Assembly: GCA_938743325.2 (NCBI GenBank)
Contig: OW568892.1
Location: 496,001-560,000, forward strand
Direction of reading: 5' to 3'
From: Pycnococcus provasolii
Taxonomy: Eukaryota; Chlorophyta; Pseudoscourfieldiophyceae; Pseudoscourfieldiales; Pycnococcaceae
Length of the DNA stretch: 64,000 bases
Part shown: one piece after another, positions 28,925 through 38,582 of the stretch
Position numbering within the stretch: position 1 is the stretch's first letter
Layout: the number at the start of each line of letters is the position of its first letter
Translations under genes and position numbers: made by a program
The notes under the pieces: generated by a model
The model's database searches: none
What the model was told of the DNA's origin: nothing
The model's input: only the letters and a program-made list of their open reading frames with translations

Positions 28925-31900
28925 TCAAAAGGAGGAGTATGCGACTTTGCACTTCGCACGATCTTTATCTGAGCAGACACGATCCTCATTCGGGTACAGG
29001 TCTGAGCGACACCGACAAACATTGTTGATAACATTGCCATAGTTGTCTCTGTCGATGCCGCTGACCACACCCCATTCCTTGCTTAGTTTGCAGACGTCTT
29101 CGGCAAAGAACGCTTCAAACGGAATTTTGGAACTTCGTGGAGAAGTAGTCATATATTGCTCGCGAATAGCAGAAATGTCATATTTATATGGCTCTGATTT
29201 GATTGCAAGCGAGTCGCTATCCGAATTGCAAGTGTTAGAGTTATCCGAATAGATGCGCGTTGTGGCGGGATCCAAGCGAATCCCCGAGCCGCCGCATCTC
29301 CAGTATGCAGACATATCCACTTCAAATTCCATGATTCCCATCGAATAGAACATACAGGAACTCATGCGGCGTGAGGAATGGCGGCTTAAACACCTTTCGA
29401 AGGTGCACCCTTTGAAGTACGCCGCCGCGTTATTCGTTATCGGACCGTCGTTTATCGGAGCCTCAAAAAACACGTTAGGGCCAGCATACTCTCCGCACTG
29501 AGTATAACTGCCTGACACTTCATTCTTCTGAAACTCGCACTTGTCACACGTGAATGTTGGTGTGGTCAGTGTTGTAAAGTGTAACTTAGGCACACGGTTC
29601 ACATAGATTCCACCGCCTTTAGCAGCCCAGTTTCCTACAAACATCACGGAGGTCAGGGATACATCATGCAATTCATTCAGCTCGATGGCGCCGCCTTTAT
29701 TACCAAAGGTAGATCCAGCCTTGTTGTTCAGAAAGTGAGTGTCTGAAATGGCGACCGTGCGAATGCTGCTTATGGATAGCGCGCCACCGTTCCGCGAACC
29801 ACCATAATTGTCCAAAAAGATCATAGATTTGAGAGTGAGTGATTTGAATCCACCCAATTTCATCGACCCACCACCGTCTTCCGAATAATCACGATCGTCA
29901 GACGCAGGAGTTTTCGGCTTCCCTCCTCCATTGGTCAGGGTCAGCGCTTCGAACCAGAGCTCCATCTCATTCATATCTTTCGCCGTGAAATGCCTGGAAT
30001 GATGTTGTTGAGAATTTGCCGATTTTGAATGCGCGGAGAGGAGGCAGGAGCCTGCCGCCACTTTGATGCCATCTTCCGGTTTGCCAGTTTTTGGGGGCAA
30101 AAACTTTTGTTTCAGGGGAAGCGAGTACGACGAGTCGCACGCGCCGATAATCTGGACTGAGCGCTTGAGGACGATGGCAGGCGTGCCTGCTGCATCCGGC
30201 CATTGGATGTTTGATCGAATGTAGATCTTCTTGGCACCCGTCGCCTTGTTGTGCAGCGCCTCCTTCAGCTCGTCAAACGTGCTCACGGACGTGCCGTCTG
30301 AGATGTCACGGCAGTAGCACCACGTACCACCGTCCATATTGCACCAAGGGCCATTCGCATCATTGTCCGGATTCTTGCAGCCTTCAGACTGAATTCCATT
30401 CCAACTCCACGTATCTTTGCAATTGCCAGACGTCACAAATTTGGAGTCGAAGCTGCCCGGATGGTGAATGCACACGTGCTTCGGAGGCTCAGGCGCGGGC
30501 GCAAGCGCAGGTGTCGATTCTGTTGGATTGCAGTAACACCAGTTGCTGTCGTCGACCATGCACCAATTCCCGTTGCTGTCGCCTTCGCACGCACTTGGGC
30601 ACCCCGCATAAGTGCCTGTACAATACGTTGACGACCATGACGACTTGCATGACCCTTGCGTGACCAAGTTCTTGTAGTTGACGCCATCCAGAGCCTTGCA
30701 CGTTCCACCACCACTCGAGGCTGTTGTCGTTTCCTTCTTTGTACACGGTCCTGTCCCGTCTAGATACTTTGCCTTGTGGGGTTTGTACGTCCCGTCGGGA
30801 TAACAAGTGAGACAATCCTCATCAGTCTGCGCGTAAATCATGTCGGAACCGGTTTTTAACCTGTAAACTCCGCAAGTGCCGCAGGTCTCGTGGCAATCGC
30901 ATTTGTCATCTGGCAATACGAACTCGTACTCTACTTTTTCATTTTTCATTTTCGGATTCATTACGCACGTCGTGCCTGGTGCACCCTGCCAACCACTGTT
31001 ACCGGATTGCGTGCCTCCGCCCGAATCCGCCGACGCGGACGACGACATGGTCGAGCCTCCAGTGGTGGACTGAAGGTGGCGCCCGCCACCACTCGCGCGT
31101 TCCTCCGTCATGAGTACCGTGCCGTCCGCCTTGGTAACGACTATTTTCCTTGCCGTCACCTTAACGACATCGCCGCGCGCCGTGTAAAACAGTACGGCTG
31201 ACGCAGTGCCGTCCGACGCCACGCCCTGCGTTTCGGCGCCGGTGATGGTGTATATAAGCTTGCTACCGTCCGGCTTCTCGAGTGTCAGACTGTCAGTGTC
31301 GCGTAGCTGCGAGGAAGACATGCGCACGGCGTCGAACAACGTCTGCGTATTCCTCACCTTTCCCGTCGCCGAAGGCTTGCTGGATCCCTTAGCAAAGGTT
31401 ATGCCAGTCTTGCTGTCCGTCTTCGTCTCCTTGCTCGCCTCGACCACCACCGCGGTGAGTCCGACGATGACGCCCACGAGAGCAAGCAGGATGAGCAAGA
31501 GAACTCCGCTGAAGATCGTGAGTCGCTTGGTTGTCTTCTTGGAGTCTTTGTAGAGCTCCGCACCACGAGCAAGCTCCATGGGCGCGACGGTGCCGTCATT
31601 GTCGACGTCGAACACCTTGAGCGTTGACTGGATCTCCTTCGGCAGCGTCTTGATGGCGATAGAGCCCTCCTTGTTCGCCTTCTTCAACTCCACGTGTGCG
31701 GTGAAGATCTCTGTGAGCTCACCCATATTGAGTTTCCCGTTTCCCTCCTCGTCGATCGCACGCAAGATAGGCTGCACGTTCTCCGGGAACGCCTTGATGG
31801 AGATGCCGTCGTCGTTCGCAATGGGCAGCTCGTCCGGGTCAATGATTCCGTTTCCGTTCTTGTCAAACTTCGCCAACATGGTTCGTAGAGGCGCCGGGCA

Positions 31901-31969
31901 CTCGTCGAGTTTTATCCCGTATAGCATTTCGCGCACACTGCCAAGCGGGGCGGCGGTACCGTCAACCAT
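28925..31969 (-). CDS. EF-hand / single-TM / beta-helix surface protein, unknown
   Basis: 1,014 aa with an unusual order of parts. Three EF-hand loops lie at residues 36-47 (DKNGNGIIDPDE), 73-84 (DEEGNGKLNMGE) and 121-132 (DVDNDGTVAPME), followed by one TM helix at about 150-177 with basic residues before it. The large C-terminal part is Cys-rich and probably extracellular or lumenal, and includes two related ~45-residue modules ending NWCYC and TWCYC. It then becomes a right-handed beta-helix-like region with NGGALSISSI, KGGAIELNELHDVSL and KGGGIYVNRV rungs. The topology would be type II with cytosolic calcium sensing. Similar beta-helix membrane proteins are common in marine protists, but the function is unknown. 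No kinase or protease domain is visible. The start at 31969 gives a direct run into EF-hand 1. Confidence 0.8.
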   Translation of the reverse strand: MVDGTAAPLGSVREMLYGIKLDECPAPLRTMLAKFDKNGNGIIDPDELPIANDDGISIKAFPENVQPILRAIDEEGNGKLNMGELTEIFTAHVELKKANKEGSIAIKTLPKEIQSTLKVFDVDNDGTVAPMELARGAELYKDSKKTTKRLTIFSGVLLLILLALVGVIVGLTAVVVEASKETKTDSKTGITFAKGSSKPSATGKVRNTQTLFDAVRMSSSQLRDTDSLTLEKPDGSKLIYTITGAETQGVASDGTASAVLFYTARGDVVKVTARKIVVTKADGTVLMTEERASGGGRHLQSTTGGSTMSSSASADSGGGTQSGNSGWQGAPGTTCVMNPKMKNEKVEYEFVLPDDKCDCHETCGTCGVYRLKTGSDMIYAQTDEDCLTCYPDGTYKPHKAKYLDGTGPCTKKETTTASSGGGTCKALDGVNYKNLVTQGSCKSSWSSTYCTGTYAGCPSACEGDSNGNWCMVDDSNWCYCNPTESTPALAPAPEPPKHVCIHHPGSFDSKFVTSGNCKDTWSWNGIQSEGCKNPDNDANGPWCNMDGGTWCYCRDISDGTSVSTFDELKEALHNKATGAKKIYIRSNIQWPDAAGTPAIVLKRSVQIIGACDSSYSLPLKQKFLPPKTGKPEDGIKVAAGSCLLSAHSKSANSQQHHSRHFTAKDMNEMELWFEALTLTNGGGKPKTPASDDRDYSEDGGGSMKLGGFKSLTLKSMIFLDNYGGSRNGGALSISSIRTVAISDTHFLNNKAGSTFGNKGGAIELNELHDVSLTSVMFVGNWAAKGGGIYVNRVPKLHFTTLTTPTFTCDKCEFQKNEVSGSYTQCGEYAGPNVFFEAPINDGPITNNAAAYFKGCTFERCLSRHSSRRMSSCMFYSMGIMEFEVDMSAYWRCGGSGIRLDPATTRIYSDNSNTCNSDSDSLAIKSEPYKYDISAIREQYMTTSPRSSKIPFEAFFAEDVCKLSKEWGVVSGIDRDNYGNVINNVCRCRSDLYPNEDRVCSDKDRAKCKVAYSSF

Positions 31970-33312
31970 ATCGGTGCGTGTATATTCTTAAGGCAGGAAA
32001 CACACACACACACACACGTACAGTATGCACAAGCACACACACTCTCTCTCCTACAATGAATGTACTAACCTTACTACTCCTACTCTCGAGAGAAAAGGAC
32101 GAGGGACGAGCGAAGAATGACGAGGGCAAGACGAGGGCCAGGCGAGGGCAAGGCGAGGGCAAGGCGAGGGCAAGGCGAGGGCGAGGCGAGTGCAAGGCGA
32201 GTGCAAGACGAGGGCGAGGCGAGTCCGCTATTTGACCCGCGGCGGCCGCGGGCAAACCACCACTTGCAAGGGTCCCCTCGGTGTCGCTCTCCGGAGCACA
32301 CGAAAGGCCGCTTGCTTGGCCTTCCCAAGAGGTTGGGGCCCCACGAGAACAAGAAACAGGCCGCGGAACAGGGTGCGTCGGCAACGGTCACTAGACTATC
32401 GGAGACAAAAGTCACCAACCGTTTCTGCACGAGGAATGCGAACACGCACACTCGCAGACCAGGAAGTGGGACCGGGCAACTCGCCGTGTGCAACAGACAG
32501 GGAGGGAGCTCCGGAGTTGCACGGGGTGAGCCTCGCCTCCCGGGTGCAGCTGTGCACTGTGCACAGAAGCCTCTTACTTTCCCATCCAAATCACAATCCC
32601 ATCGGCCATCGCGCGATTGGTGATTTGCGATTTGCTTTATTACTGTACAGTAGTAAGGATCGGGAGCAGAACCAAAGAGGCGGTAAAACTAAACATGGGA
32701 GCCCCCCCTTGACCCTTCTTCGTTGACCGAAGGAACTAAAAATTCAACCCTCCATAGGTGGACCCTGAGCAGTTGACCAGTTGACCAAGGTACATAGACT
32801 AGTTGACCAGGGACCCTGCTCTTCCCCATTCTTCCCGCTCTTCTTGCCTTGCAGGCAACCCCTCTGGGGGGTCGTTCAAGTCTTCATCAAGACAACGAAC
32901 GGGTCGTCCCTTGCAATGGAGTTCCGGGTCGGGTCAAGACGGTCGTCCAAATCGAGGTCAGGGTTTGGGTTTAACAACTCGTGCTATATAAAACAAGTTC
33001 TCAAGAGCTCCTTCTCGCCCCCCCCCCCCCCCCCCCCCGGGAATGAACTCAAACTCCCCCCCCCCCCCCCCCCCCGGGCAGCCGGGGAGGGTCCATGCAA
33101 TGCGAGGACTGCAACGGTCCTGCCCTTGACGCAACGAATGGATCCCCCTGTAGGTGTGGAACGGGTGGATCCCTGTAAGTAAGTCCGTCCCATTTTTAAT
33201 GGTTTGTTAATAAGGGGTTTCACCTCACGTTAATAAAAGGCCCTTTTGTAGTTTTGTTTTTTAAAGGGGCTCATTCGCATTCTCCCTGCTTTGTTTTGTT
33301 TTTTTGTTTTTC
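31970..33312. promoter_or_regulatory. Divergent promoter region with minisatellite and TTGACC cluster
   Basis: 1.34 kb between divergent starts, no gene. It holds a CA run (31998-32015), a nine-unit 11-bp tandem repeat (32122-32220), the palindrome TACTGTACAGTA (32641-32652), five TTGACC motifs (32709, 32723, 32773, 32781, 32803) and two C-runs of about 20 (33018-33038 and 33056-33075), each followed by GGG. The final ~70 bp before the + start are T-rich (TTTTGTTTTTTTG), a likely leader. Short frames here carry no recognisable domain. Confidence 0.6.
32122..32220 (+). repeat. 11-bp minisatellite, nine units
   Basis: Nine contiguous units of consensus GAGGGCAAGGC. Three central units are identical; the flanking ones vary at 1-2 positions (GAGTGCAAGGC, GAGGGCGAGGC). 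The 11-bp unit shifts frame each copy, so it is not a coding repeat in any obvious gene. It is about 150 bp upstream of the EF-hand protein start. Confidence 0.85.
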
Positions 33313-36282
33313 ATGGAGCTGTCGGCGGAGCTCGAGCGTCTGCGTGTCGCCCGTGCCCGTGCTGGTGGTGATGTCTCAGTTTCGTCTGAGTTGGCTCTGA
33401 TTGCGCAACTCTCGCAACTGGAATCTTTAGCGGCTTCTGCTTCTGCTTCTTCCTCTCCTCATTCTCGCGGGGCCTTATATACAGGCGTTTCCTCACAAAA
33501 GCTGGGGGGGGGGCTTTCTTCTTGGGAGGAGAACTTGAACTTGAACTTAGATGATGAGAATAATAACAACTTCACTAAGACCCAAAAGGTTGAGGCCTCA
33601 TCCTCCTCCTCCTCCGATGAGGATGATGAGGATGGTGAGGATGGTGAGGAGGAGGAGTTCAATTACACGGAGCGTGTTGCGGATGCAATCGCGTCGGCGG
33701 CAATGAGAGAGTCGATTTCCCCGCCGCAGTCGCAGTCGAACAAATATCATAGGCGAAGGGCAAGCGGGTACGGCCGCGGCGCCGACAACGACGACGACCT
33801 GCTTGGGAACGCGGCGAACGACCTAGGGCCGTCGACGAGAAGCGTGCTGCAGCAGGTGCTGGAAGAGAAGAGAAAAAATCAAGTCACGCTCGCAGCCATG
33901 CGCACACTGGACTTTGACCAAGCAAACACCTCCTCGGAACCAACAACAACAACAGCAGCAGCAGCACACGCGGCGCAGCAGCCTAGCGTGAGAAGACACA
34001 GGCACACGCCCAAGACGGATGCGACGATCGAACTCAAACTTAAGAGCATGTCCGCGAACGAAAAGAGACTCGAGGCGGAACTGCTTGGCCTCGACCCGAC
34101 ACTCGCGGACATGTGCGCGTGGGACAGCACAGAAGCGCGCGGCGGCGGCGGCGGCGCAGCTGGCGACGACCGGTCCGCCTTCCCGGAGGAATATCGAGGG
34201 GACGGATACCACCACCACCAACAGAACACGCCGGCGTACACGCGAGGGGGAGGCGAGACGTCGCCGCGGCGAAGGAGAGAGTTCAGGTCGTCGACGGGTG
34301 GCGGCAACGACTTCAAGCTGTACTGGTCCAAAGGGCCCGCCACCTTCGAGGAGATGGCAACGGAACAGCCGCCGGCGTGGCGCAGGCAAGCACGCACCGC
34401 CGCCTCCACCGCGTTTCGGAGAAACAACAACACGCAGCGGCCATTCTCGGCTGTGCACTCAGAGCGCTTCTACCTGCGTCAAGTCGAGTGGAAACGGCGC
34501 AACGCGGACTGGCGCGAGCATCGTAAGCACGAAAGGGAGGAGGAGGAGGCTGCGCAGTGCACCTTCACGCCGAATGCAGACGCGGCGCCGCTGTTGCACG
34601 AGTACGGCTCGACCACGAGTTCCGACTTCCAGGGTGGTGGTGGTTCTGGTGGTGGTGGTGGTGGTGCACGGCGCGGCCAGCAGCCGACGCAGTTCGAGCT
34701 CAGGCTTGCCATTGGGTCAAGCAACTCTGGCTCACCGTCGCCTCCAAATACCGAACGCGAACGCGAACGCGAACGCGAAGGCCAGGTGGTGAGCAAGGTT
34801 CGTTCGTACGAGGCTATGGCTAGGAAAACGGAGCACGGCGACGCGTACGATCGCACCGACGGCGACGCAATGCATGGATGGGCAGAGCAGCCTTCTCGCG
34901 ACGGCATGGAGCCTGTTTGGACGCGACTGCATGAAGAGGCGGAGCGCAAGAATCTGAATCTACGCATTCTGCAGGAGGAGCACTGGGCGAATAAGGAGGA
35001 GGAGGAGTACACGCATAAGCCACACATCAACCCGGCGGGACCTGAGGTGCAGCCAAAATACCTCGATCCACACCCCGCCGTCTCCGCCAAGGCGATAGCC
35101 GCGCATGCGGAGGCGAACAAGGAGTGCACGTTCCACCCGCGAACGCTGGCGGCAAAAGGACGAACTCCCGAGTGCATTCGCGAGGAAAGCCGACAGTACC
35201 AGTCGCAGACGATACTAGGAACCGCGCTGCGGTACCCCGACGACAGGCACCAAGCGCACACCGCGGCACCGGAGTGGGGGCATGCCGCATCGCCCATGCC
35301 CACGACGGGAGCATATCAGAGAATGATGACGATGATGACTCCACAGCCGTCACCGTCATCTAAGCCTGCGGATGGTGTCATACAGCATACGCCGAACCTC
35401 TTCGAGATCAACGAAGCGGACATCGGCGCGTTTGATGGCGGTGGCGGCGGTGAAGGCTTTGGCTTTGGTGCATCGGCAGCCAAATCAACCAAGTCGCTCG
35501 ATGGATCGAGCCGTCGCGTCGTTGACCCAGAGGAATTCTGGAGAAGGCAGATGTCATTTGCCGAGAACCGCGATGCGAAGGTGCGCGCGAAGCGCGACTC
35601 TGCCAAGGCGAAAAGCGCGCAGAAACCCGTCCCAACTCAAAGAAGCCAGCAAATATTCGAGCAGAACAATCGTGGCACATTCCTGGAGCGCGTGAATCAG
35701 AGCATCATTCGGAAGAAGGAGAAGAAGTCGGCGATGGAGGCTGAGATTATGCGCAACTGCACATTCACGCCCGCCACAAATCGCCGTCGTTCTTCGAAGG
35801 CAAATTCTGGCATTGATGACGACGGCATGCATCTGGCGAGAGACGAGTTTGGACTCGACCACTTGGCACTCGATCAACTCAGCGAGCGCTTTATGCGTGT
35901 GAATCTCGCGGCGCAGCCTTCGACAACATCGGTGGCAACGACCGCGCAGACAATCAGCGAGCAGGCGAGCTATTCTCAGCAGCCGTTCAAGCTGAACCGG
36001 TTCCGCGAGAGTGCAAGAAGTCGCCTGATGACTGAATTATCGACAGCGGAATACACCGAGCACATTCACAGGCAGCAGGAGGAGAAGCGCGCACTTCGTG
36101 AGGAGGAGGATCGTCGGCGTGAAGAGAAGGAACTTGAGCAGTGTACGTTCAAGCCACAGACGCGCGACGCGCCTTCTTACATCAAGACGATCGCGAAGAA
36201 TTACACTGAGTGGAAGAAGGAGGCGTCAGCTGCCGAGCAGCAGGACCAAGAGAATGTTCGTCGACCTTTCCAGTATCCGTAG
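33313..36282 (+). CDS. Protein with repeated CTFxP motifs, probable flagellar/basal-body protein
   Basis: 989 aa. The N-terminal ~190 residues are low complexity (Ser, Glu, Asp, Asn). The diagnostic feature is a repeated short motif: QCTFTPNAD near residue 415, ECTFHPRT near 604, NCTFTPATN near 816, QCTFKPQT near 943, with a degenerate THKPHINP near 566. Basic, Glu/Arg-rich helices lie before the motifs (HRKHEREEEEAAQ, REEEDRRREEKELE). C-T-F-x-P motifs after charged helices are typical of many flagellum- and cytoskeleton-associated proteins of algae and trypanosomatids, so a ciliary role is likely but not proven. An ERERERERE repeat encoded by GCGAAC repeats lies near residue 480. The start at 33313 follows a T-rich leader. 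The first ~350 nt use T-ending codons. Confidence 0.75.
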   Translation: MELSAELERLRVARARAGGDVSVSSELALIAQLSQLESLAASASASSSPHSRGALYTGVSSQKLGGGLSSWEENLNLNLDDENNNNFTKTQKVEASSSSSSDEDDEDGEDGEEEEFNYTERVADAIASAAMRESISPPQSQSNKYHRRRASGYGRGADNDDDLLGNAANDLGPSTRSVLQQVLEEKRKNQVTLAAMRTLDFDQANTSSEPTTTTAAAAHAAQQPSVRRHRHTPKTDATIELKLKSMSANEKRLEAELLGLDPTLADMCAWDSTEARGGGGGAAGDDRSAFPEEYRGDGYHHHQQNTPAYTRGGGETSPRRRREFRSSTGGGNDFKLYWSKGPATFEEMATEQPPAWRRQARTAASTAFRRNNNTQRPFSAVHSERFYLRQVEWKRRNADWREHRKHEREEEEAAQCTFTPNADAAPLLHEYGSTTSSDFQGGGGSGGGGGGARRGQQPTQFELRLAIGSSNSGSPSPPNTEREREREREGQVVSKVRSYEAMARKTEHGDAYDRTDGDAMHGWAEQPSRDGMEPVWTRLHEEAERKNLNLRILQEEHWANKEEEEYTHKPHINPAGPEVQPKYLDPHPAVSAKAIAAHAEANKECTFHPRTLAAKGRTPECIREESRQYQSQTILGTALRYPDDRHQAHTAAPEWGHAASPMPTTGAYQRMMTMMTPQPSPSSKPADGVIQHTPNLFEINEADIGAFDGGGGGEGFGFGASAAKSTKSLDGSSRRVVDPEEFWRRQMSFAENRDAKVRAKRDSAKAKSAQKPVPTQRSQQIFEQNNRGTFLERVNQSIIRKKEKKSAMEAEIMRNCTFTPATNRRRSSKANSGIDDDGMHLARDEFGLDHLALDQLSERFMRVNLAAQPSTTSVATTAQTISEQASYSQQPFKLNRFRESARSRLMTELSTAEYTEHIHRQQEEKRALREEEDRRREEKELEQCTFKPQTRDAPSYIKTIAKNYTEWKKEASAAEQQDQENVRRPFQYP

Positions 36283-36497
36283 AAACAGTTTTCCTTCCTT
36301 GTATTTAAAACATTTTAATGAAAGAAAAACATTTTGTTCTCTCTTACTTTTTTGTTGAAATTCTATGACGAGCTCTCTCTGCATCTATCTCCGTCTCTCC
36401 TCATTCTCCTCTCTGTCATTCTCTGTGGATCTATCTATCATAATTTAATCATGCATGATCACTCGTCTATTGGGTTGCTCCTACACGGATTCCCATC

Positions 36498-38102
36498 CTA
36501 TGCCTCGCCTGCGCGCACGTCGTAGGATGAGCTGCGGAACATGGTAAGCTCCTTCAATACCTGCTTCGAGATGAGGCATGCCGCGGCGAGCGCGGAGAAG
36601 TACAGGAAGAAGAACACCTTGTCCCATCCGAATGGCTCGATCCAGCCTGTAATGAAGGGGCCAATTGCCGCGCCGAAGGAGCCGGTTCCATCGATGATTG
36701 CCGTGACCATGGCGAGCGCCTTGGAGTTGCCCTTGAGCGACTCGTGCGTTCCAAGGTCCGCGGATACCGCGGTGGTGATGAGCGCGTATGGGCCGTTCAC
36801 GAAGAAGCCTGTCAGCATCATCAGTATAATATTCACCTGCATGGAGACGTGGCCGAAGTTGGAGTAGAGGTACATGAATGGTATGCTGACAATCACCATG
36901 CCAGCGGCGACGCACGAGCGCGCGTTGAATCGGTCGGACATGTATCCTGCGAAGATGCCGCCGAGGATGCCGCCAACGTCGAAGAGCACCGAGAGGTTTC
37001 CGGCATCTCTGTCGTTGAGCTGCCTACCGCCAATCGGGTTCTTGCTGATGTAGAACGGGAGCCAGTAGAGGAACGTGTACGCGACTAGCTTTGCGAAGAA
37101 GAGGCAGAAGGAGAAGGCGGCGACGCCTGGGATCTTCAGCGCCTGCGTGAACCCGAGCGCCTTCCTCTCGCCTCCCCTCCTTGGCGGTTCGTCGCCGTCG
37201 CCGCGCAGCAGCGACGTCGTCGCCTCGTCACCTGCGGACGATCCTCGTGACCGCCCCTCGTCTTCGACGTCGCTCGCCGCGTGCGAGTGCGGCGACGGCA
37301 GACCGACGTCCTCCGGCTGCACGACGAGAAAGAGCGCGACGACGAGTCCGATAAATCCCATGAAAGCACCGGGAAGCACGAAGCTCCACCCCCACCCAGA
37401 CGGCAGTGCGTCGGCCGCGAGCATCGCGCCAAGGATGTTGCCGACGGACGTGTGGGCATTCCAGACGCCCATGATGAAGCCGCGCTTCGACTTTCCGAAC
37501 CAGTTTCCTACCACCGTCACGACGCACGGCCACCCTGTGCTCTGGAAGATGCCTCCCGCGACCATGACGGCGATGTAGTACCGCAGGTCGTGTATGTCCC
37601 AGAAGTACCCCATGCCAAACAGGCATACGGCGAGGCCGCTTCCAATCATGCCGACGGCGAGGAATCCGCGCAGGTCGAGCCGATCTCCGAGGTGGCCGGA
37701 GAAGAACATGGCGATGGCGTATGTGAAGAGGAAGGTTCCGTCGATCGTCGACAGGAACTTCGTACCGTCCGGCCCGTTGAACGGCGCCCATCCCGCGGCT
37801 GCCGCTGCAGGCAGTGCGCTAACGGGTGGCGGCGTCATGACGCCTCCGAACGACCCGAGCATGTCCGCGGCTGAGTTGTCGTGGTGGTGGTGCAAGTTTG
37901 GCGGGTGTGGCTTGCCATCGGCGCCGGTGAGCGCGTTCTTGACGATACTCGGCGGCTTTCGACTGGCGTGGAAGGCGACGTAGACGACGAAGGTTAAGAG
38001 GAGCACGATTCCTCGGTGAAAGCTGAGGCTGAACGCCGTCTTGGGCGATGACTGGGACGGCATGATCAGAGTGACAAGCTCCCAGCCGATGGGCACCGTC
38101 AT
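36498..38102 (-). CDS. SLC37-type sugar-phosphate/phosphate antiporter (MFS)
   Basis: 534 aa, major facilitator superfamily, organophosphate:Pi antiporter branch (SLC37/GlpT). Seen: VYVAFHASRKPPSIVKN after TM1 (family VYYAxRK region), MFFSGHLGDRLDLR between TM2 and TM3, GIFQSTGWPCVVTVVGNWFG, and a central cytosolic loop of ~60 residues rich in Ser, Asp and Arg. The second half includes AYTFLYWLPFYISKNPIGG, VGGILGGIFAGYMSDRF, TGFFVNGPYALITTAVSADL and IIDGTGSFGAAIGPFITGW. About 12 TM spans fit. A His-rich, Pro-rich lumenal loop lies between TM1 and TM2. The family exchanges glycerol-3-phosphate or glucose-6-phosphate for phosphate, in ER or plastid membranes; plants have cytosol/plastid variants. 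It converges on the CTFxP gene with a ~215-bp gap. Confidence 0.9.
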   Translation of the reverse strand: MTVPIGWELVTLIMPSQSSPKTAFSLSFHRGIVLLLTFVVYVAFHASRKPPSIVKNALTGADGKPHPPNLHHHHDNSAADMLGSFGGVMTPPPVSALPAAAAAGWAPFNGPDGTKFLSTIDGTFLFTYAIAMFFSGHLGDRLDLRGFLAVGMIGSGLAVCLFGMGYFWDIHDLRYYIAVMVAGGIFQSTGWPCVVTVVGNWFGKSKRGFIMGVWNAHTSVGNILGAMLAADALPSGWGWSFVLPGAFMGFIGLVVALFLVVQPEDVGLPSPHSHAASDVEDEGRSRGSSAGDEATTSLLRGDGDEPPRRGGERKALGFTQALKIPGVAAFSFCLFFAKLVAYTFLYWLPFYISKNPIGGRQLNDRDAGNLSVLFDVGGILGGIFAGYMSDRFNARSCVAAGMVIVSIPFMYLYSNFGHVSMQVNIILMMLTGFFVNGPYALITTAVSADLGTHESLKGNSKALAMVTAIIDGTGSFGAAIGPFITGWIEPFGWDKVFFFLYFSALAAACLISKQVLKELTMFRSSSYDVRAGEA

Positions 38103-38459
38103 AAACTAGCCAAAAAGAACCTATGAAAATACAGTACTAAGTACTCTCGAGAAAGAAATACAGTAAATACTCTTTTATGTAAGTTTTTTAAGGAATAATT
38201 AATGTGAGTTGCGTTGCGGTGGCCGTTCCCTCTCGAGAGAAGAGAAGAGAAGAGGGACGGAATTATAATTATAATAACTATGGCGCCTGAAAAGTCCTCC
38301 TGGGGAGAGCGATGCGATGCGATCGGCCGCTGAGAGGGAAGGTCCTGGAGGAGCCTTGAGGAAAAGGAGGACGGTGGTGGGGGTGATGGGCGCATGCATG
38401 GTTGTATTGAGGAAGTTGTCTTTGTGCATATATATTCCGTGAAGTCCTGGGTGATCTTT
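38103..38459. promoter_or_regulatory. Upstream region of SLC37 and 5S rRNA genes
   Basis: 357 bp between divergent transcription units. TACAGTACTAAGTACTCTCGA lies near 38130. An AGAAGAG-rich stretch followed by AATTATAATTATAAT occurs near 38240-38275. The TATA-like element of the 5S gene is at 38428-38436. No coding gene. Confidence 0.5.
38428..38436 (+). promoter_or_regulatory. TATA-like element of the 5S rRNA gene
   Basis: ATATATATT begins 32 bp before the inferred 5S start. An upstream TATA at about -28 to -30 is known for plant and fission-yeast 5S genes, in addition to the internal A box and C box. Confidence 0.65.
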
Positions 38460-38579
38460 ATCGCACGTTCATACCTTCTTGAATCCGCCCGATCCCATCA
38501 GCACTCGGAAGCTAAGCAAGAATGGGCCGGATTAGTACTTGCTTGAGGAATCAGCATGGAACTCCCGGTGACGTGCGGT
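38460..38579 (+). rRNA. 5S ribosomal RNA
   Basis: 120 nt. The ends pair (ATCGCACGT with ACGTGCGGT) to form helix I. TTCTTG pairs with CAAGAA in helix II. Loop B/C reads GATCCCATCAGCACTCGGAA and GCTAAGC, the most conserved 5S part. CCGG on both sides closes helix V, and TGCT/AGCA closes helix IV. The internal A box (AGCTAAGCAAGAATGGGCC) is well kept; the C-box region is more diverged (TTGCTTGAGGAATC in place of the usual TTGGATGGGAGACC). A T10 run follows 3 nt after the end. It is a single dispersed copy, not in a tandem array or an rDNA unit, next to SLC37 and TFIIIC genes. Confidence 0.93.
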
Positions 38580-38582
38580 CTC

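Noticed and set aside
32122-32220. CRISPR-like array
   Set aside because: Units are contiguous 11-bp repeats without spacers in a eukaryotic genome; it is a minisatellite.
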